Source: Labyrinthula sp. Ha
Lineage: Eukaryota; Sar; Bigyra; Labyrinthulida; Labyrinthulaceae
DNA: 64,000 nucleotides
Assembly (NCBI GenBank): GCA_015227615.1
Contig: JAALGZ010000001.1
Coordinates: 124,001-188,000, forward strand
Direction of reading: 5' to 3'
Below are positions 12,343-25,735 of the stretch, piece after piece; the first letter of the stretch is position 1; every line of letters starts with the position of its first letter. The notes beneath the pieces are model-generated. The model saw only the letters and a program-made list of their open reading frames with translations, made no database searches and was not told the DNA's origin. A program made the translations under genes and the position numbers.

Positions 12343-13466
12343 TTACAAGTCCGCATCAGGTTTCAAGTATCTAAATGACAATCTACTAGTCCTTAATTTC
12401 GCTCCAGCTGCTCCGAGTGTGGTATTTTCATCGAATGTACCTTTCCAAGGCATCCGGCGATTAAACATGACCTTGAACTTAACACCTTGCTTAAAATCAA
12501 TTCCTGGCTTATCGAACCTTAGCAAAGCCGCAAACACATCAACTAACTTAGCAGACTTCTCAAATTGGCATTTTATAGTCGTGCGACCATCTTCTTTCTG
12601 AAACGTGAGAACCATATAATTCTGGTCCGTGGGCTTTCCTTTCATTTCAGGCGGAAGTATCTCAGCTGGTTTTACATTAGGATCAAAACTTGTCATTTCA
12701 AACCATCCTTGAGTATTTGAACCACCTCCAAGTGCATGACCTTTTCCAGAAAATTTTGCAGCTGCTACCACACAGTTTGCATCATCGGTTATTTTCTCGG
12801 CAGGATCTTCGTAACTTAGATCTCCCCCTGAGGCAACAAACTGCTTGCTAAAGTCCATCTTATCCTCTATCATCTTCTTACTTTCGAGTGACTTCAGATT
12901 CCAATAATATTTCAATTTTTCATTAGGATATGTTGGTTCTTGAGCAACTTTTTCCAGTATACTTTGTCCATTGCTATCATTCGCCAATCTAGCTACAAAC
13001 ACTTGATGTGTAGGTGGCAACTTATTAATTTTGGAGGCAATCTCGTAGGAATTAATACTTCTCGGATGCTTGAAAAAAGAATTTAGGTTCCAAAACTTGC
13101 TCCCTATTTTCCTAATAACAAACCAGTGATTTCCATAATGCAGTAGAAACGCAACGTAGTTCTCGGTCATACCGCCTTGTAGATCTCCCGCATCTAAATA
13201 GTTAAAATCACAGAAATTTTACTGATATGAACTAATTCAATATTATGCCGTCTTAAAGCTTCTTGAATAACGTTTATACTGTAGTTTCCTGAACTATCAA
13301 ACTCTTCATTTCTTGAAAATTGGAACTGGCGAAATATATCTGCTCCAATTTGGTTTAACTTCATCTGTGTGAACTCTGGCTTTTGTAATAAATTGTTTAC
13401 TGCATGTAGTCCACAAAGATTTTGGCGCTGGCGCTCATGGTATATAACGGGGGCTGTATTTGACAT
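12343..13466 (-). CDS. Josephin deubiquitinase with SHP-like box and UBX-like domain (ataxin-3 relative)
   Basis: Two exons (13466-13223 and 13193-12343) joined across a 29-nt GT-AG intron give 364 residues. The Josephin domain spans about 1-185. Cys18 lies in QRQNLCGLHAVNNLL, His104 in GNHWFVIRK and Asn119 in WNLNSFF, matching the Cys/His/Asn triad of ataxin-3. At 229-237 the segment FSGKGHALG resembles the SHP box by which Ufd1, p47 and Derlin bind p97/VCP. Residues about 265-360 have a UBX-like ubiquitin fold (YMVLTFQKEDGR ... FKVMFNRRMPW ... DENTTLGAAG). Established: Josephins cleave ubiquitin chains and ataxin-3 works with p97. Inferred: this protein acts as a p97-coupled deubiquitinase. 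Ataxin-3 uses UIM motifs; I see none here. The intron join restores the domain across the splice, which supports the model. Confidence 0.85.
13194..13222 (-). other. 29-nt spliceosomal intron in the Josephin gene
   Basis: On the minus strand the segment starts GTAAAATT and ends ATTTAG. Removing it joins codon 81 to the downstream Josephin sequence in frame, so that the conserved His and Asn region follows the Cys region. Reading through it meets an in-frame TAG. Confidence 0.85.
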
Positions 13467-16400
13467 TTATTATTTGTAACTTTTTTCGCTTCTCTTGAAC
13501 TTTTGGAATATTTCAATAATATATAATTTTGGGAATATTCTCATAGGGTTCAATATGGACACATTTTTCTTGTATTAGAATACATATTAGCATTATTACA
13601 GTAATTACACTGAATACCCTAAGTTGTCGTTTTCAGGTAAAGAAAACATATATTAACATAAATATCTATCCTTGAGAAAACTAAAGTTTTTGTTTTTTTC
13701 TAACTTGTGGAATCTCTAGTGTAATAGAAAATTTAAAACTATTTGATATGAACACTACTTTTCCAAACAGAATTCTTGGTTGTCAATAAATTTTGATCTA
13801 GCAGAGCTTGATAGGGTATGAATTTATTATCTTTTCAAGCATTTAAATTATATTATAATGGTTGATCTGTTAACCTTGCAGGCAAGATTACATCAATATT
13901 GATCTTCTATTGAAGGTAGCTAGGTCTTCCATCCGAAAAATACGAAAAAATTTCAGAAATGAACGATTGATATAATTGAGAAAAATAAAAACTTGATTAT
14001 CGAGTAACTTTATTTTAACTCCCACATATCTGAATCAGCGTTTACCATGTGTCAATATTGGATAGACCTTTCGGCATTAAATATAAGTTGTTCACTGCAT
14101 TTCCATGAACCTTAGTTAATAAATACCAGAACGAACTTCCTTCTGATTTTAACCACACTTTATTGCAAGGCTAATGGTTAGCCGAAAAGGCTTAATGGGT
14201 CATCCATACTGAAATGTTCAACAATATTTCTTCCAGTAACTGTCTTCCAGACTACATCTATACCCTAACCCTATTTCAACGAGCTCAGGAATGGTTTCTA
14301 TATGCCCAGATGAAGAATCCGGCCTAGCATGCCTGACATATGAATTTTATACCTCCAAGAATCTAGACAAACACTGTACTACTCATAATTAATCTTGCTA
14401 TTCAGAGGATCCTTGTATTTCATTTTGTTACCTTCACAAAGTAAAACTACTATTAATCATTTTGTGTTCATCAGACGTAGTAATACTATTCTGATGTTTT
14501 TTCTTGCTTTTCTGTAGTCTCAAGGATCTCACTTCATTTTTTTCTTGTTTAATTTAACCCTTATTTGTTTTCAGGTGGTATATTGGCCCTTACTATCCTT
14601 TTTGGATCGCATCGAGCCAAACCCATCATAGCTAGAACATAATTTGAGGTATGGCCTGCTCGCTCAATTGATATGAGATAAAGTTAACGATTTTTCATTC
14701 TTTTATTTGCACTCCATGAAATACTGTACGAGTCATCTGCCGCAATACTTTTTCTTTAAAAACGGTATTCAAACATATAAGTGGCACAAAACATTTTTTT
14801 CTTAGCCTAAGAGCCAAATAAATTTCTTTAGCTCATTTTTTCAAGATTTTCAAAGTAATTATATATAAAATTTAAGCATTTCAAGTAAAATTAAATACTA
14901 AGATATTTTTTTCGACTTAAGAAGAACTATACTTGCAAATGATGAGTTTCAGGATAGTTTATCTTGTTCAATGAACAACATTAAACTCTAAGAACTAAAT
15001 AAAATCCTTTCACTATACATAGAACAGAATATTTCAGGATCTAAAAATAAGTACGGGACTGAAGAAAAATCTACGACCTGAGAGGTTAAAGCTATGGAAT
15101 TATATTCTAGCTACTAGAAAGTTAAAAACTATTTTATTCTAAACAATGGCAGACCAGGCCACAACTAGGATATATTCCGGTTTGTTGACCATTTATGAAT
15201 AGGTTTCTTAGCTGAAAATTTATTATGGATAATCATCCATATTTGCAGAACTCATTTCAATGCATATTGATTGTCGTTACTAATGATGAAGATATTGGCC
15301 CACATAAGTCTAATTCAACTCCCAAAAAATTTTTTTACCATATCAACACTATTAGAAAATAACCCTGATAGCCCAAACGGTGTTAACTCCTGGTTTATTC
15401 TCGGGCTGTACGGCTATTTAATTACAACTTTCATATGGTGAAAAACAAAACAGAGATCCCTTGGTCATTGAACACATTGGACATATGGCTTAATTTTGTA
15501 TTCATAATCAAAACGAAAGTAGAAAAGTTTGATAATAATCAAAAGCCCGTGAAGCGAGTCGACTGTTAGAATCAAAATAAAATACTACCATTACTAACAG
15601 TTCGTAAAAAACACGCATATAAAGTTATAACGAGGTAAGATCTTGCTAATAAAATATATATGTGAACTTAGAACGTAAATATTTCATAGTGCCCTCAGTT
15701 AGTAACAAATACAGTAATCATAATAAAATAACAATTTATTTAAAAAGTCACCTAAAGTAGGGGAAACATGATTGACTTACTTGCCTGTTTTTAGGGCTAA
15801 GCAAACACCTTGGCAGTTGGATTCCTTCCGTATGTATATGTTCAGCTGCTTGGTAATCTATTTGGCATACATAACCTTTAATCCCCTAAGCTTGTGAATA
15901 TGTTTGGTGTGTTATTTCTGTATTTCTATTTATCTAATGGATACGTTATATCACATTAAGATTTATGAAGTTCTTAGTTTAAGAGTCAAATCCTTTTAAA
16001 TATAGTTCCCTGAGCTGATAGAATCTTTATTAATTGATCTTTAATTAAAGTTTAACCCCCAAAAGCAAAAAAAGTAGTCTTTAGCTGCAAATACAAAATT
16101 TCTAGGTGCATATAACGATGAAATGTGATTCATTTGCTTATTAAGACTATTTTCGATTCTCCATCGCGTTTATTTTTGCGTTGAAGGAAGGCTTAAAGTA
16201 TTTTTTGTATGCTCTTGATATCCTCTCAGTGGTTGCTCGCGATAAAGAAAATCACTTTAGCTACTTCCTTTTCTCAGAAATGTTACTATTACCTAAAACC
16301 TAACTTTGCAGAAATATAAAATATAGGGAAATTTTGCCTATGGGCCCAAGAGTGCCTCAAATATTTAACTATCACATCCAAATACATGTATTAGAATTCA

Positions 16401-19400
16401 CTTATCCCCAGAGATAAGTATAGACTCCACACGGCATAGACCTTTTGATATCCCATTCTTTATATTTTAACTCACCTGGTGTCAAACGCTATTGCCCTAT
16501 ATGAGTATGAAGTATTCAACATAGGGCACTTCAATAAATCCCTCATAAGAACTATACTGAACATAGACTAGGATATCCTGGAAAACCTAGTTATCAATGC
16601 AAATATACCGGGAGTCTGAAAGCCCAGATCTGACCTCAAAACTCTCCACAAATTTTCATTTTGAACTCATTCTACACTTTAACCATAAACTTGAATGAAA
16701 GAAGGATATGGAATTATTTATTTTTCTGAACCCAATTTTCTTGGATTTAGGGGTTGTGCGAGGAGGAGCTGAAAAAATTAATATTCTGTCGGGAAAACAC
16801 AACGCTCTATAAATAACCCTGGTTCGTCAATATAAAGCATAATAAAAAGATTCAGAGGCTAGTAAACCGATGGATCTATCAAGTTATGTAGGTAGTTATT
16901 GATTTTATTTCTTTTATTTAACTTTTAAATCGTGATTTGTTTTGAATAATACTTTTGGGAAAGGAAGAATTGATGCAACATCAATGATGAAAATCAGAAG
17001 GATGTATATATATATGAGTATCTATATATATTTAAGCAGGTTCAGGAAAAGACCAAACGAAATAAACCAGACTATTGTACCGAGTATTTACCATAAAGAG
17101 AATCTCTGTACAGAGATTGGTGTATCCAATTGCTCAGAAACTCGCAAGAATCACATTGTCTCTCCAATTGTACCTATGATGTAACACTTAAAAATTAATT
17201 ACTGTAATTTCCTAAGATAATTATTTAAGGTGTTTAACCGATATTACCACTGAGTCGTACTATTTATGAATATTTCTCAGTCAAGAATATTTTCTCACCA
17301 TAGATTCCTTCAACTAAGAAATACAAGCTTCCGCTATGGCGAGATCAGCAAAGCTCTACTGGTTAAATAGGCGTAATGCTGTAAATTGGATCCGAGAACC
17401 AAGCCAGATTTAAAAATAACAGACTTAATACTAGCATGAAGAACTCTCTTATAGAACCCCTCTTATTCTGCGTTCTACAGCTTTAGTTTACTGCTAAAAT
17501 AAAGTTTCTCTGTTTTACCGATTCTAAAGAGAGTTTGGACTACTCTATGTATGCTTACCTAGCATCCTATGTAAATCAAGAGGTATGTTTCTATCTGTAT
17601 TTACGGATTAAAAATCGATCTTATCGCTATATGCAAAGAAATCCAATAAAATTCCATAAACCATAGGCTTCATTAAAGCTTTTGCTTGCTAATATGGAGA
17701 CTATGAACTCTTTTATACAAATATTTGTTCAATTAAAAGAGACTTCTTATGTACTATCAATGACATATATACATTAACGGAGAACATTAACCAATGAAAC
17801 AAAGTTTCACCTGGAGTATGATATATAAAGCACGAAGTTTACGCATTAGACATTAAAGCAATTATTTTAAGCAACCCTTACAAATCTCTTAGTTTATCTG
17901 TTTATTACTAAATATAAAAACAGTTATAGTACTGAAGACATCTATTTGTTGTATATTCCCCAAGAACAACACGTGGTAGCTACATAAATTTCATGTACTG
18001 TATTCTTCTAACTTATTTTAAAACACTTTAGATAGAAACTTTAAATGGGGCTCGATACACTGGATAAATATGTCAACGTGTTGGGATACATTGGAAGGTT
18101 GATTCTAGAGTTTTTGTAGAGCTAAAGGATGACATCTGTAACTATTATTCTCATTTTGGAAAGTCAACTAAATTTGGAATGAGGGGCTTTTTTCGGTATA
18201 AAAAGCTTAAAAGGTTAAGAGCAGAAAATTTTACGAAAATATATATTGAAACCCAGAAATTGGAGCATGAACCTTCAGTATACTATAGTTGATGACTAGT
18301 GCTAACCTAAATCTGAAATTGTTTTTTGTTCCAGACGCAGGAAAATACAACTTTTACCATTCAACATCGAGAAATACGGTTTTCACAATGCAAGAAGAAC
18401 TCAAAAATTTAAACCAGGGACTCAAACGCAGAACAGAGATCAAGATAAGAATTTTAGCTACAGCCTTGATCCAAGATGAGTCGCCTTCTTCTGGGAAGGG
18501 TTTCCGGCAAGAAGCTGACTATATGTGGGATTGAGTCCGATATCTAGCTTTGATCTAAATTATTATCCGCCTAACTGTGTGAGAAGCTGGAAATGTCCCT
18601 TACTGCGCTATTGGATATGTGTTTCAATTCCCATTGAAACTTCTGTAAAGAACAGATTTGGAATATCCTGGGACAACATTGTTTACACTAAGTTAATGGC
18701 ACCATGACAACCAATCTATTAGTTGAAGAATTAATGTTTTTTTTTCTGAGTTAGGATGAAAATACAGAAATAAAACGGGAATTCAGGATTTCAGGCATTT
18801 AATGGAAGGTCAAATCCTAAAGCCCACCGATAGAAAATATTCTTGAAAAATAGAGTGTCTATCTTGGAACTATATCTAACGATGACAGTTGGCTAGAATA
18901 GTATAACTCAATGCAGGGTACTATTAGAAAGTCGTCAAAATCCCAGTATTCTTATTGTTTAGCAATCTATCTCAGTACCAATTATATCTGATTAATTTTC
19001 TTATTATAGGTTATATATAACCCTTTAGCGAGACAAAATATACTCAAGAGCAACCAATAAAGTCTGTTCACTTATTTTTTTTGATGAAGCAGTGAACAAA
19101 TTCGAAGAAAAAGTTACTCGACTAGCTCCACTAAATGCAAACACAATCGGCATATAAACGTCAATTAATAGCTCCAATTACTTAAACGGAAGAGAAATAA
19201 TTTGAGAATCTGCCCCAATGGAAGTTTTGTCAAGGTTATATCCTATTCCTCTAAGTTCATGAGCCCTATAAAATAATATCTTACAAATTCTATTAATCCT
19301 CTAACAGAAGCGTCCGGATGAACTCCACTTGAGAGATCATATACAGTTTTTTAGCTAAGAGTTAGAGTTTTCTTCTCTCATTTTGATCTTTAACATTGGA

Positions 19401-20639
19401 TACTTAGAATTTAGATTCTTAAACCGCCATGGCTAGATGCACCATCGGCTTCATAAAGAAGGTTGTATATTATTGCTGAGCTTGTGCAGCTGGATGATAC
19501 CTTACTCTTCCCTTTAACAATACCATGGGTTGGTGAGTGGTAAGAAGAAATAAGTAAGCAGTGGGTAGGTTGAATGATTTATGAAATATGACAATGAGTT
19601 TTCTCTTGAAGAACAGTTATTCCTGAGCTCATTGTCTGGTCCTTTTGTTTTCTTTCGATATTGCTAGTAACTTGAGAATGAGAGCAACGCTTGGGTTATT
19701 CAGGTCCAACATAAAGTAATTAAAATTATTGTTGAAGTAAGTGGCTGTTAACGTTGATACCTATTTCATACTAAGCTTCTCATACCCATTCGACCATATA
19801 TAATATTTTTCAATCTTGCGATGTTTTTCAGAGAAACATGCTCTTATTGAGCAATATTGATGTAATAGAGTGGCATTGGCTGAGCTAATATATGGTTTTC
19901 TGTCGAGTTCAAGAAGCGAATCTCATACTCTATACCCAGTCTTCTGGCTAGAATTCAATATTAAATGCAGGAATTACAGAAGTTCCTTTCATACATCTTT
20001 GAACATTAGTAAAAGGTAGCAAATCAGCAGTATTCAACAAAACAACATTGTTTACAAATAGATATAACAATTAAATTTGCATTCGAGTAGTCCATTCATG
20101 TCGCAAATTTTCGCACAATGTGCTTACTGTTAGGTTTTTAGTTCCTTGTGTTGTACAACAAGTTTCTATCCTTAAATCTTTTACAGATTGATCAAATATA
20201 ATGTTATATTCACTTTTTTGTATCACTATTTAGGTATGTCCAGTTTAGAAGGGGTCTCATTTACAAATTGTAGTAATTTCGTAAAATGGGTTTAACTAAG
20301 TTTCACTGGTGTTTGAATAAGACATATTAATTCTGAAAAATCTACACACATTTGTCCGTTAACTCAAATCAGGGCGACCATTGCCCAAAATAGAAATAAC
20401 ATATAAAACGTTACTCTAACATACTCTACCATTAAACTAATTACATAACAAAAATCTCTAAAAAATAATTCCCGGTAGTGAAACGTTACACATTAATAAG
20501 CATATTGGAATTTATGGCCAATAAAGATATGTCCTGTCCGTTAAAGTCATGCCAAAATAAAACACTTAAATGTTGGCAGTTTTAAAATCAAAACAAATTA
20601 AAAACTATCTGTTAAAAAAATTAAAATAGAACCGTTAAA
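13467..20639. other. 7.2-kb AT-rich stretch, no gene seen
   Basis: Only short frames are present (for example near 16942-17184 and 18289-18707), with no recognisable domain and no consistent frame or splice pattern. I saw no tandem repeats or tRNA genes. Nothing supported can be annotated. Confidence 0.55.
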
Positions 20640-23600
20640 ATGTATTCAGAGAATGTTGATGAAAAAGTTAAAAAAAAAGAATATAATGAGCCCTTTCTAA
20701 GAACTTTCACTGGACTTCCCTGGCGTGATTACGAAACAAGACCTGTGAAGAGTGAGTTTCACTTGACCTAGTATGTTCTTACTTTTGTTTAATTGCTTTC
20801 AGCCCAGAGGAAGGTTTTGAAAGCGAAGAAGCTGATGATGATTTCTATGAATCTGCGAGTTCCTTGTTTGTTAACATGGTAGAATGGCGGGAGGTCAAGA
20901 AAGTGTCGTAAGTTAGAGTTTTCTAAGTTAGTTTAGTTTCGTTGGAGTAGATATGCCAAGAATTAGAGAAAACATTTGCTTGGGAATTAATGTTTGGAAG
21001 AACATGGACTCCCTTTCGTAGATTTTTATTGTTGGTTATTTATTTTTTAGCTTCATTCGCTGCAAGAATTATGCTAGTATAGACTTCAGAAATCTAAGGG
21101 ATTTACGAAAGAGAAGAGAAACTGACTCATCAAAGAGCGTTTCTGAAATATTCGAGTTATGGTATACTTCAAGATTGAGTATTTATATTTAGCTTTGAAG
21201 ATACTAAGATAGACCTTGAAGAAGGGGAAAAGTCGTTGAATGCTCGAGTTGCACTCAGTGCAGCATTTGTGAAACACAACTCAGTTCGTCATTTGAAGTA
21301 TAAATTTTTGTTTCATAAGTATGTAGAGTAAGAAATGCTGAACTGACTTGGAAAGATTTTTATTATATGGGCTGTGGAAATATTCCAGAAGAAAATAAAA
21401 CAGAAAGTTCTCCTTTACATAAGAATTTGACGTCATTGATGTAATTTTCTAGAATAATTTTAACCTTTAGTATCGAAGAGAAAAAAGGGTATTCTTTTCC
21501 AGATGACGATGGTGAAATCGGAGTAGGTTTAGTGAGGCTAATTGAAGATATTGTGAGGGAAACGCCAAAGTTGATGCGCCTTGTGTAATATTCTTTTTCT
21601 CTTTCACTTTAGAATTAATCCTGGATCCTATGAGCTTGATCAAGAAAAAATGAACACGGTCAAAGAAATTTTGATTAACGCAAAAAACCTTTCGTTAGTT
21701 GAAATTTGTTACGAACACGATTTTTATGCACAGCTGGAACATGTGAAGGAAAACTTCGATATCTTGTACAGAAAACTTGCTGCTGTTACTCTTAAGAAGC
21801 CTTTAAACCTTGCAGAGGGAGTAGTTTGTATTGTGGGTTCAAAGGGAGTAGGCAAAACCAGTTTGTTAAAGAAGTTAATGGGCGATGAATTCAGTGAGAA
21901 AGAGAGACCTACTAAATTTCTTTCTGCTGATAATATCATGCAGTTTGATTTTGATGTTCAAAAGGGGTTAGGTCGTGCAACTAAAGAACACATTAATACT
22001 GAAAGACAAAGAAGTCTCAAAAGGCTGGATCTCTTAAATGTTGCTGAACTTGATTATAGTTTTGAGGCGGTCCCGCATAAACATTACGATGAACTGAAAA
22101 AAAACAATAATGTTTTAAATGTGCTAAGAAGAGATGAAGTTGGTGGAATGTACGGTAGATATATTGGCAGAGGAAAGCAATTCATAAATTTTTTCGATTT
22201 TTCAGGTGATGAGAAATATTGCTTGGATAACCAAATGTTCTTTCCTAGAGAGACTGTATTTCTTGTTGTCTTCAATACAGAAGATGTTAAAAACGTAGAA
22301 AAAATGACAGAGCTTAAGGACTGGTGTCTAAGAATTATAAGACACAGAGCGAATGCACCAATGCTGCTCATTGGCACTCATTGTTCTGCCTCAGAAGGTA
22401 AGAGTTTGAAACAGCACATTGAGAAGGTAAGCGAATTCCTGATAGACGAGTTTGATGATCTATGGGATCAACTTGCATTGATAAAGGATGAAGAAAGAGG
22501 TCAGTGTTTCTGGCCTATAGAAAATTGTGATGATTCTGGAGTTAGAGAGTTACAGATGAGCCTGATGGAATTCTGTTTCGGGCAAATTGAACTTCTTGAC
22601 CGTGCAAAGATTAACCATTTAGTCACGCCAGAAGTTATATTTGCTTGTGAGGAGCTAGAAAACACACATATGTATTTTGAAAAGAGCTCTGTCGCTGAAA
22701 AGACATCTGTGGAATCTGAACAATTGGAGGATAGTTTGACCAACTTATCCAATACAGGGAGTTTTATGTATTGGAGAGATTCTTCTGTTAATGACTCAAA
22801 CAAGAATTTTGCGGTTTACCCTATAAATTTATTGTCGAAGTATATCCATGACCTGGGAAACCAGAAGGAAGACCAATTTCCGAAATACTTCTTAAATTCT
22901 GTTGTCGGTTTTTATGATTTTGTTGAACAAAGATTTCTTAGAGACATAACACCGAAACTCAAACTGCTGATAGAGCCTAAAGAAAACTCAAGCACATACA
23001 TATTCAGTCGACCATTCCGTAATGCTGAATTGAACGAGTTGCATAAATTACCTATATCTGGGCTAAAAAAAATAGGTCGCTTTGACTTCTTCTATGACAT
23101 ATCTCTGGATTATTTTTATAAGATGGCTCTCGCATTTTTTACACAATTAAATGTAGAGAATCCACCTTCTTTTTTCAGTAATGGTGTTATTATTGAGTAT
23201 AATCATGGTTCAAGGCTTGCTCTGTTATATAATAAGAATACTGACAATCCTTATATATGGGTTCTATTGAATAAGAGGGCAAATGAAGATGATATAGAGA
23301 ACATGCATTATATTTGTAAAAACGTCAACGAAGCTGTAAATGAAAGAAAACTTTATTTTAGCACCGAGGAACTAGAAATTGAAACGTGTGAATTCTTGGA
23401 CATGGAAGAAATAGCAGAACAAGAAGATCAGGATAAACGAAAATATGCTTATGATAGTTCAGAAACTGTCACAGAGGCTGATTTGGAAAAGACATATGAT
23501 ATATTCCTTTCTTACAACAGGGGTGAAAGAGCGAGTTTTGTTGAAGAGTTTAATAGGATTGAGAAAGCTCTAAAGGAAGAAAAACCTTCACTTAGGATTA

Positions 23601-25723
23601 CCTCCTTAGAAAGGCAAAATCCAAAACTAACAACTAAAGAGGACCAGTTAATAAAACGCTGCAAATATTTCATAGTGTTTTTGTCAAGGGAATTCAACAA
23701 AGAAACAGAGAGTGTTAATGGAATGCATCATGGTGAGGTTGACATTTTTGCGTCAAGTCCGTATAAAGTTTTGTTTCTAATTTGTGACAAAAGTTTGAAG
23801 GACAAGAACATATGGTCACATAAACTAAACTTTCAGCTTAGAAATGCTGAAATGAAAGACTTCTTTCGTACCCCTGATAATAATCTCCAAGAAGATATCA
23901 AAACAATTATATCTGGATACCACCAAACCATAAAGGGTGATAAACTCTCTCTTCTAGATAAAGAATACTCTACCTATGTGAGTGATATTTCGAAGTTGGT
24001 GGACAAAAACGCAAAACTTGTAATAGAAGCTGATCTGGAAGGTTTGGAAAGTTTAAAGACAGATATCTTGAAATACTGTGAAGGTCATGCTAAGAGCTTG
24101 AAAAGTCAAAATGTAATAGTGGAAGATAGTATTGATGACGAACTGGTGAGCAAAAAGAAAAAAGTACTTATTCAGTTTGAAGAGTTAGCAGATGCTTTGG
24201 ATCAAACGAAGAAATTGTTTGAAGAGGAGTTAAATGAAAAGTTGAAAACAATTATGCAGAGTTTTGAGGAGGCGTATACCAGGTTAAAAAAAGATATTGA
24301 AAAAAAAACTAACCCCAGCATAGATGAGAGTAAGCGTGATATCGACGGTGCTGACTCTTGCATAAAAGAAATGGCGGATTTAAGACTCAACTTGTTGAAA
24401 GATGCCAAGAGTATCATTCTAAAAATTGTCGAAAAAAAGCAGATAGAACATAAGGAGGTAACATCAACTTTTGCCAAATTTGGGTTAACTTTCCTGGAAA
24501 CAAAAGTTCTTCTACCTTCTGAGTGGTTAGATTTTTTCCTTGAATTTGAAAAAAGACGCGCTATTCAAGATATTAAGAAGGAATCCTTAGAAGCTAAGAG
24601 AGTGGTTCTAGGAACCAGTACAACTTTAATTGATACTTTTTTCACAACAGTAACGGAGCACCTGCGATCCTATAGTGGAAAATATGAAGTTCGAGATCTT
24701 GTCACAGCTTTAGAAAAGATTTTGTACCACCCTACACGTACAAGAATAGAGGACGAGATCAAGAAGATATCAGATAAGAAGACTAAATATTTACAGGAAC
24801 AGGAAGAAATACTAGAAAATGCAGAGAAGATGCTAGAAGCAGAACAGCAATTATTTGAGGATGCTGTATTGGAAGAAGTTAATAAGGCAAAGCAGCAGAA
24901 TTGTGATGAATCATCGAAGGTCGAAGATATAGTGAAAGAGTATGTAAAATATTGTGAAAACAAGCGAGCGAAAGCTAAGAAAACTGCAATTGATAAACTC
25001 TCGACTGAATTTAAGAACACTATTATTCCAGCTTTGAAGGAACTGAGAGCTAATTTTGAAGAATCTGTCTTTGATCTGCTAGATAAAAATATGGGTGGTA
25101 GAGTTAACCGACTCTTATTAGCCCCTGTAAGAAAGGATGACTGGAGGAACTCGTCTTTTATTCTGAATACCCGGGTAGCTTTTGTCAGAGATACGGCGAT
25201 TAAGGAGCTCCTGGAGAGAATAAGACGAAGATACGCCTCAATATTCAAACATGGTTTTGAACAAAAAGAACAGGAATTAAAGCACTGCCTTGATCAACCT
25301 AAGATATCAAAATCAAAACCTAACGCAAGTGAAACAGAAGAAAGTAAAACCCGGGTGAATAGGAGACATAACAAGTTTAAAGAAATATTCGATGTTCACA
25401 TATTGGAAGTTGAAAAAATAGCAGCTGAGACTGCGCAGCAGCTTCGAGAAAAACTCGGAAACGCTATAAAGAATATTAATAGCTTAGCAACGAAATTTGA
25501 AGGGAAAAAAAATTGCAATTTAGACAACTTTGAAAAAAAGCTGGATATATTACGAACGAGCACTGAAGAAGAAGTCAAGAAAGGTTATAATATTTTAGAA
25601 GATGATACTTCTGCAAGTGAAGTTCTTAAGCAAGTAGATGAAGTGGTTGATCGGTTTACTGGTGCTTTGAAGGAAGCTGTAAACATGTTGAACAAGCCAC
25701 AAGTAGATGAGCAGTTGCAATAA
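20640..25723 (+). CDS. Roco GTPase with TIR domain (LRR-Roc-COR-TIR-coiled coil), copy 1
   Basis: Six exons: 20640-20751, 20808-20907, 21051-21161, 21193-21297, 21471-21584, 21613-25723. Introns are 56, 143, 31, 173 and 28 nt, all GT-AG. The joined frame is 1,550 codons. Residues about 100-240 look like leucine-rich repeats of ribonuclease-inhibitor type. Roc: P-loop GSKGVGKTS at 256-264, DFSG at 376-379, and GTH at 435-437 as the G4-like element. COR follows to about 760. A TIR-like domain begins near 806 (TYDIFLSYNRGE), with FLSREF and HHGEVDIF, whose Glu may match the TIR NADase glutamate. Residues about 960-1550 are mostly charged helix/coiled coil. Roc-COR proteins are GTP-switched dimers; TIR domains signal or cleave NAD. 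The pairing suggests a sensor with a TIR effector (inference). The long frame alone starts at TTG inside the last intron, so the true N-terminus lies upstream. Confidence 0.85.
21162..21192 (+). other. 31-nt intron in the Roco-TIR gene
   Basis: GTATACTT ... ATTTAG. Reading through meets an in-frame TAG. Splicing keeps the frame, and the same signals are kept in the inverted copy. Confidence 0.7.
21585..21612 (+). other. 28-nt intron in the Roco-TIR gene
   Basis: GTAATATT ... CTTTAG. Splicing joins LMRLV to INPGSYEL in an LRR-like segment. It is conserved exactly in the inverted copy. Confidence 0.75.
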
Positions 25724-25735
25724 TTTTTTTGTTTA

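Larger units (their letters stand above)
20591..25735 (+). repeat. Left arm of a large inverted duplication
   Basis: This arm matches the reverse complement of 31990-37140 from just upstream of the gene start (shared AAACAAATTAAAAAC) to just after the stop codon (shared GCAATAATTT). Outside these points the sequences part abruptly. It contains one whole LRR-Roc-COR-TIR gene including its introns, so it arose by DNA duplication and not retrocopying. Confidence 0.95.

Noticed and set aside
21581-21612. Start of the long Roco-TIR frame at 21581 as the gene start
   Set aside because: It begins with TTG and its first residues are read from a 28-nt intron. The LRR-like upstream exons splice in frame to 21613, and the layout is kept in the inverted copy.
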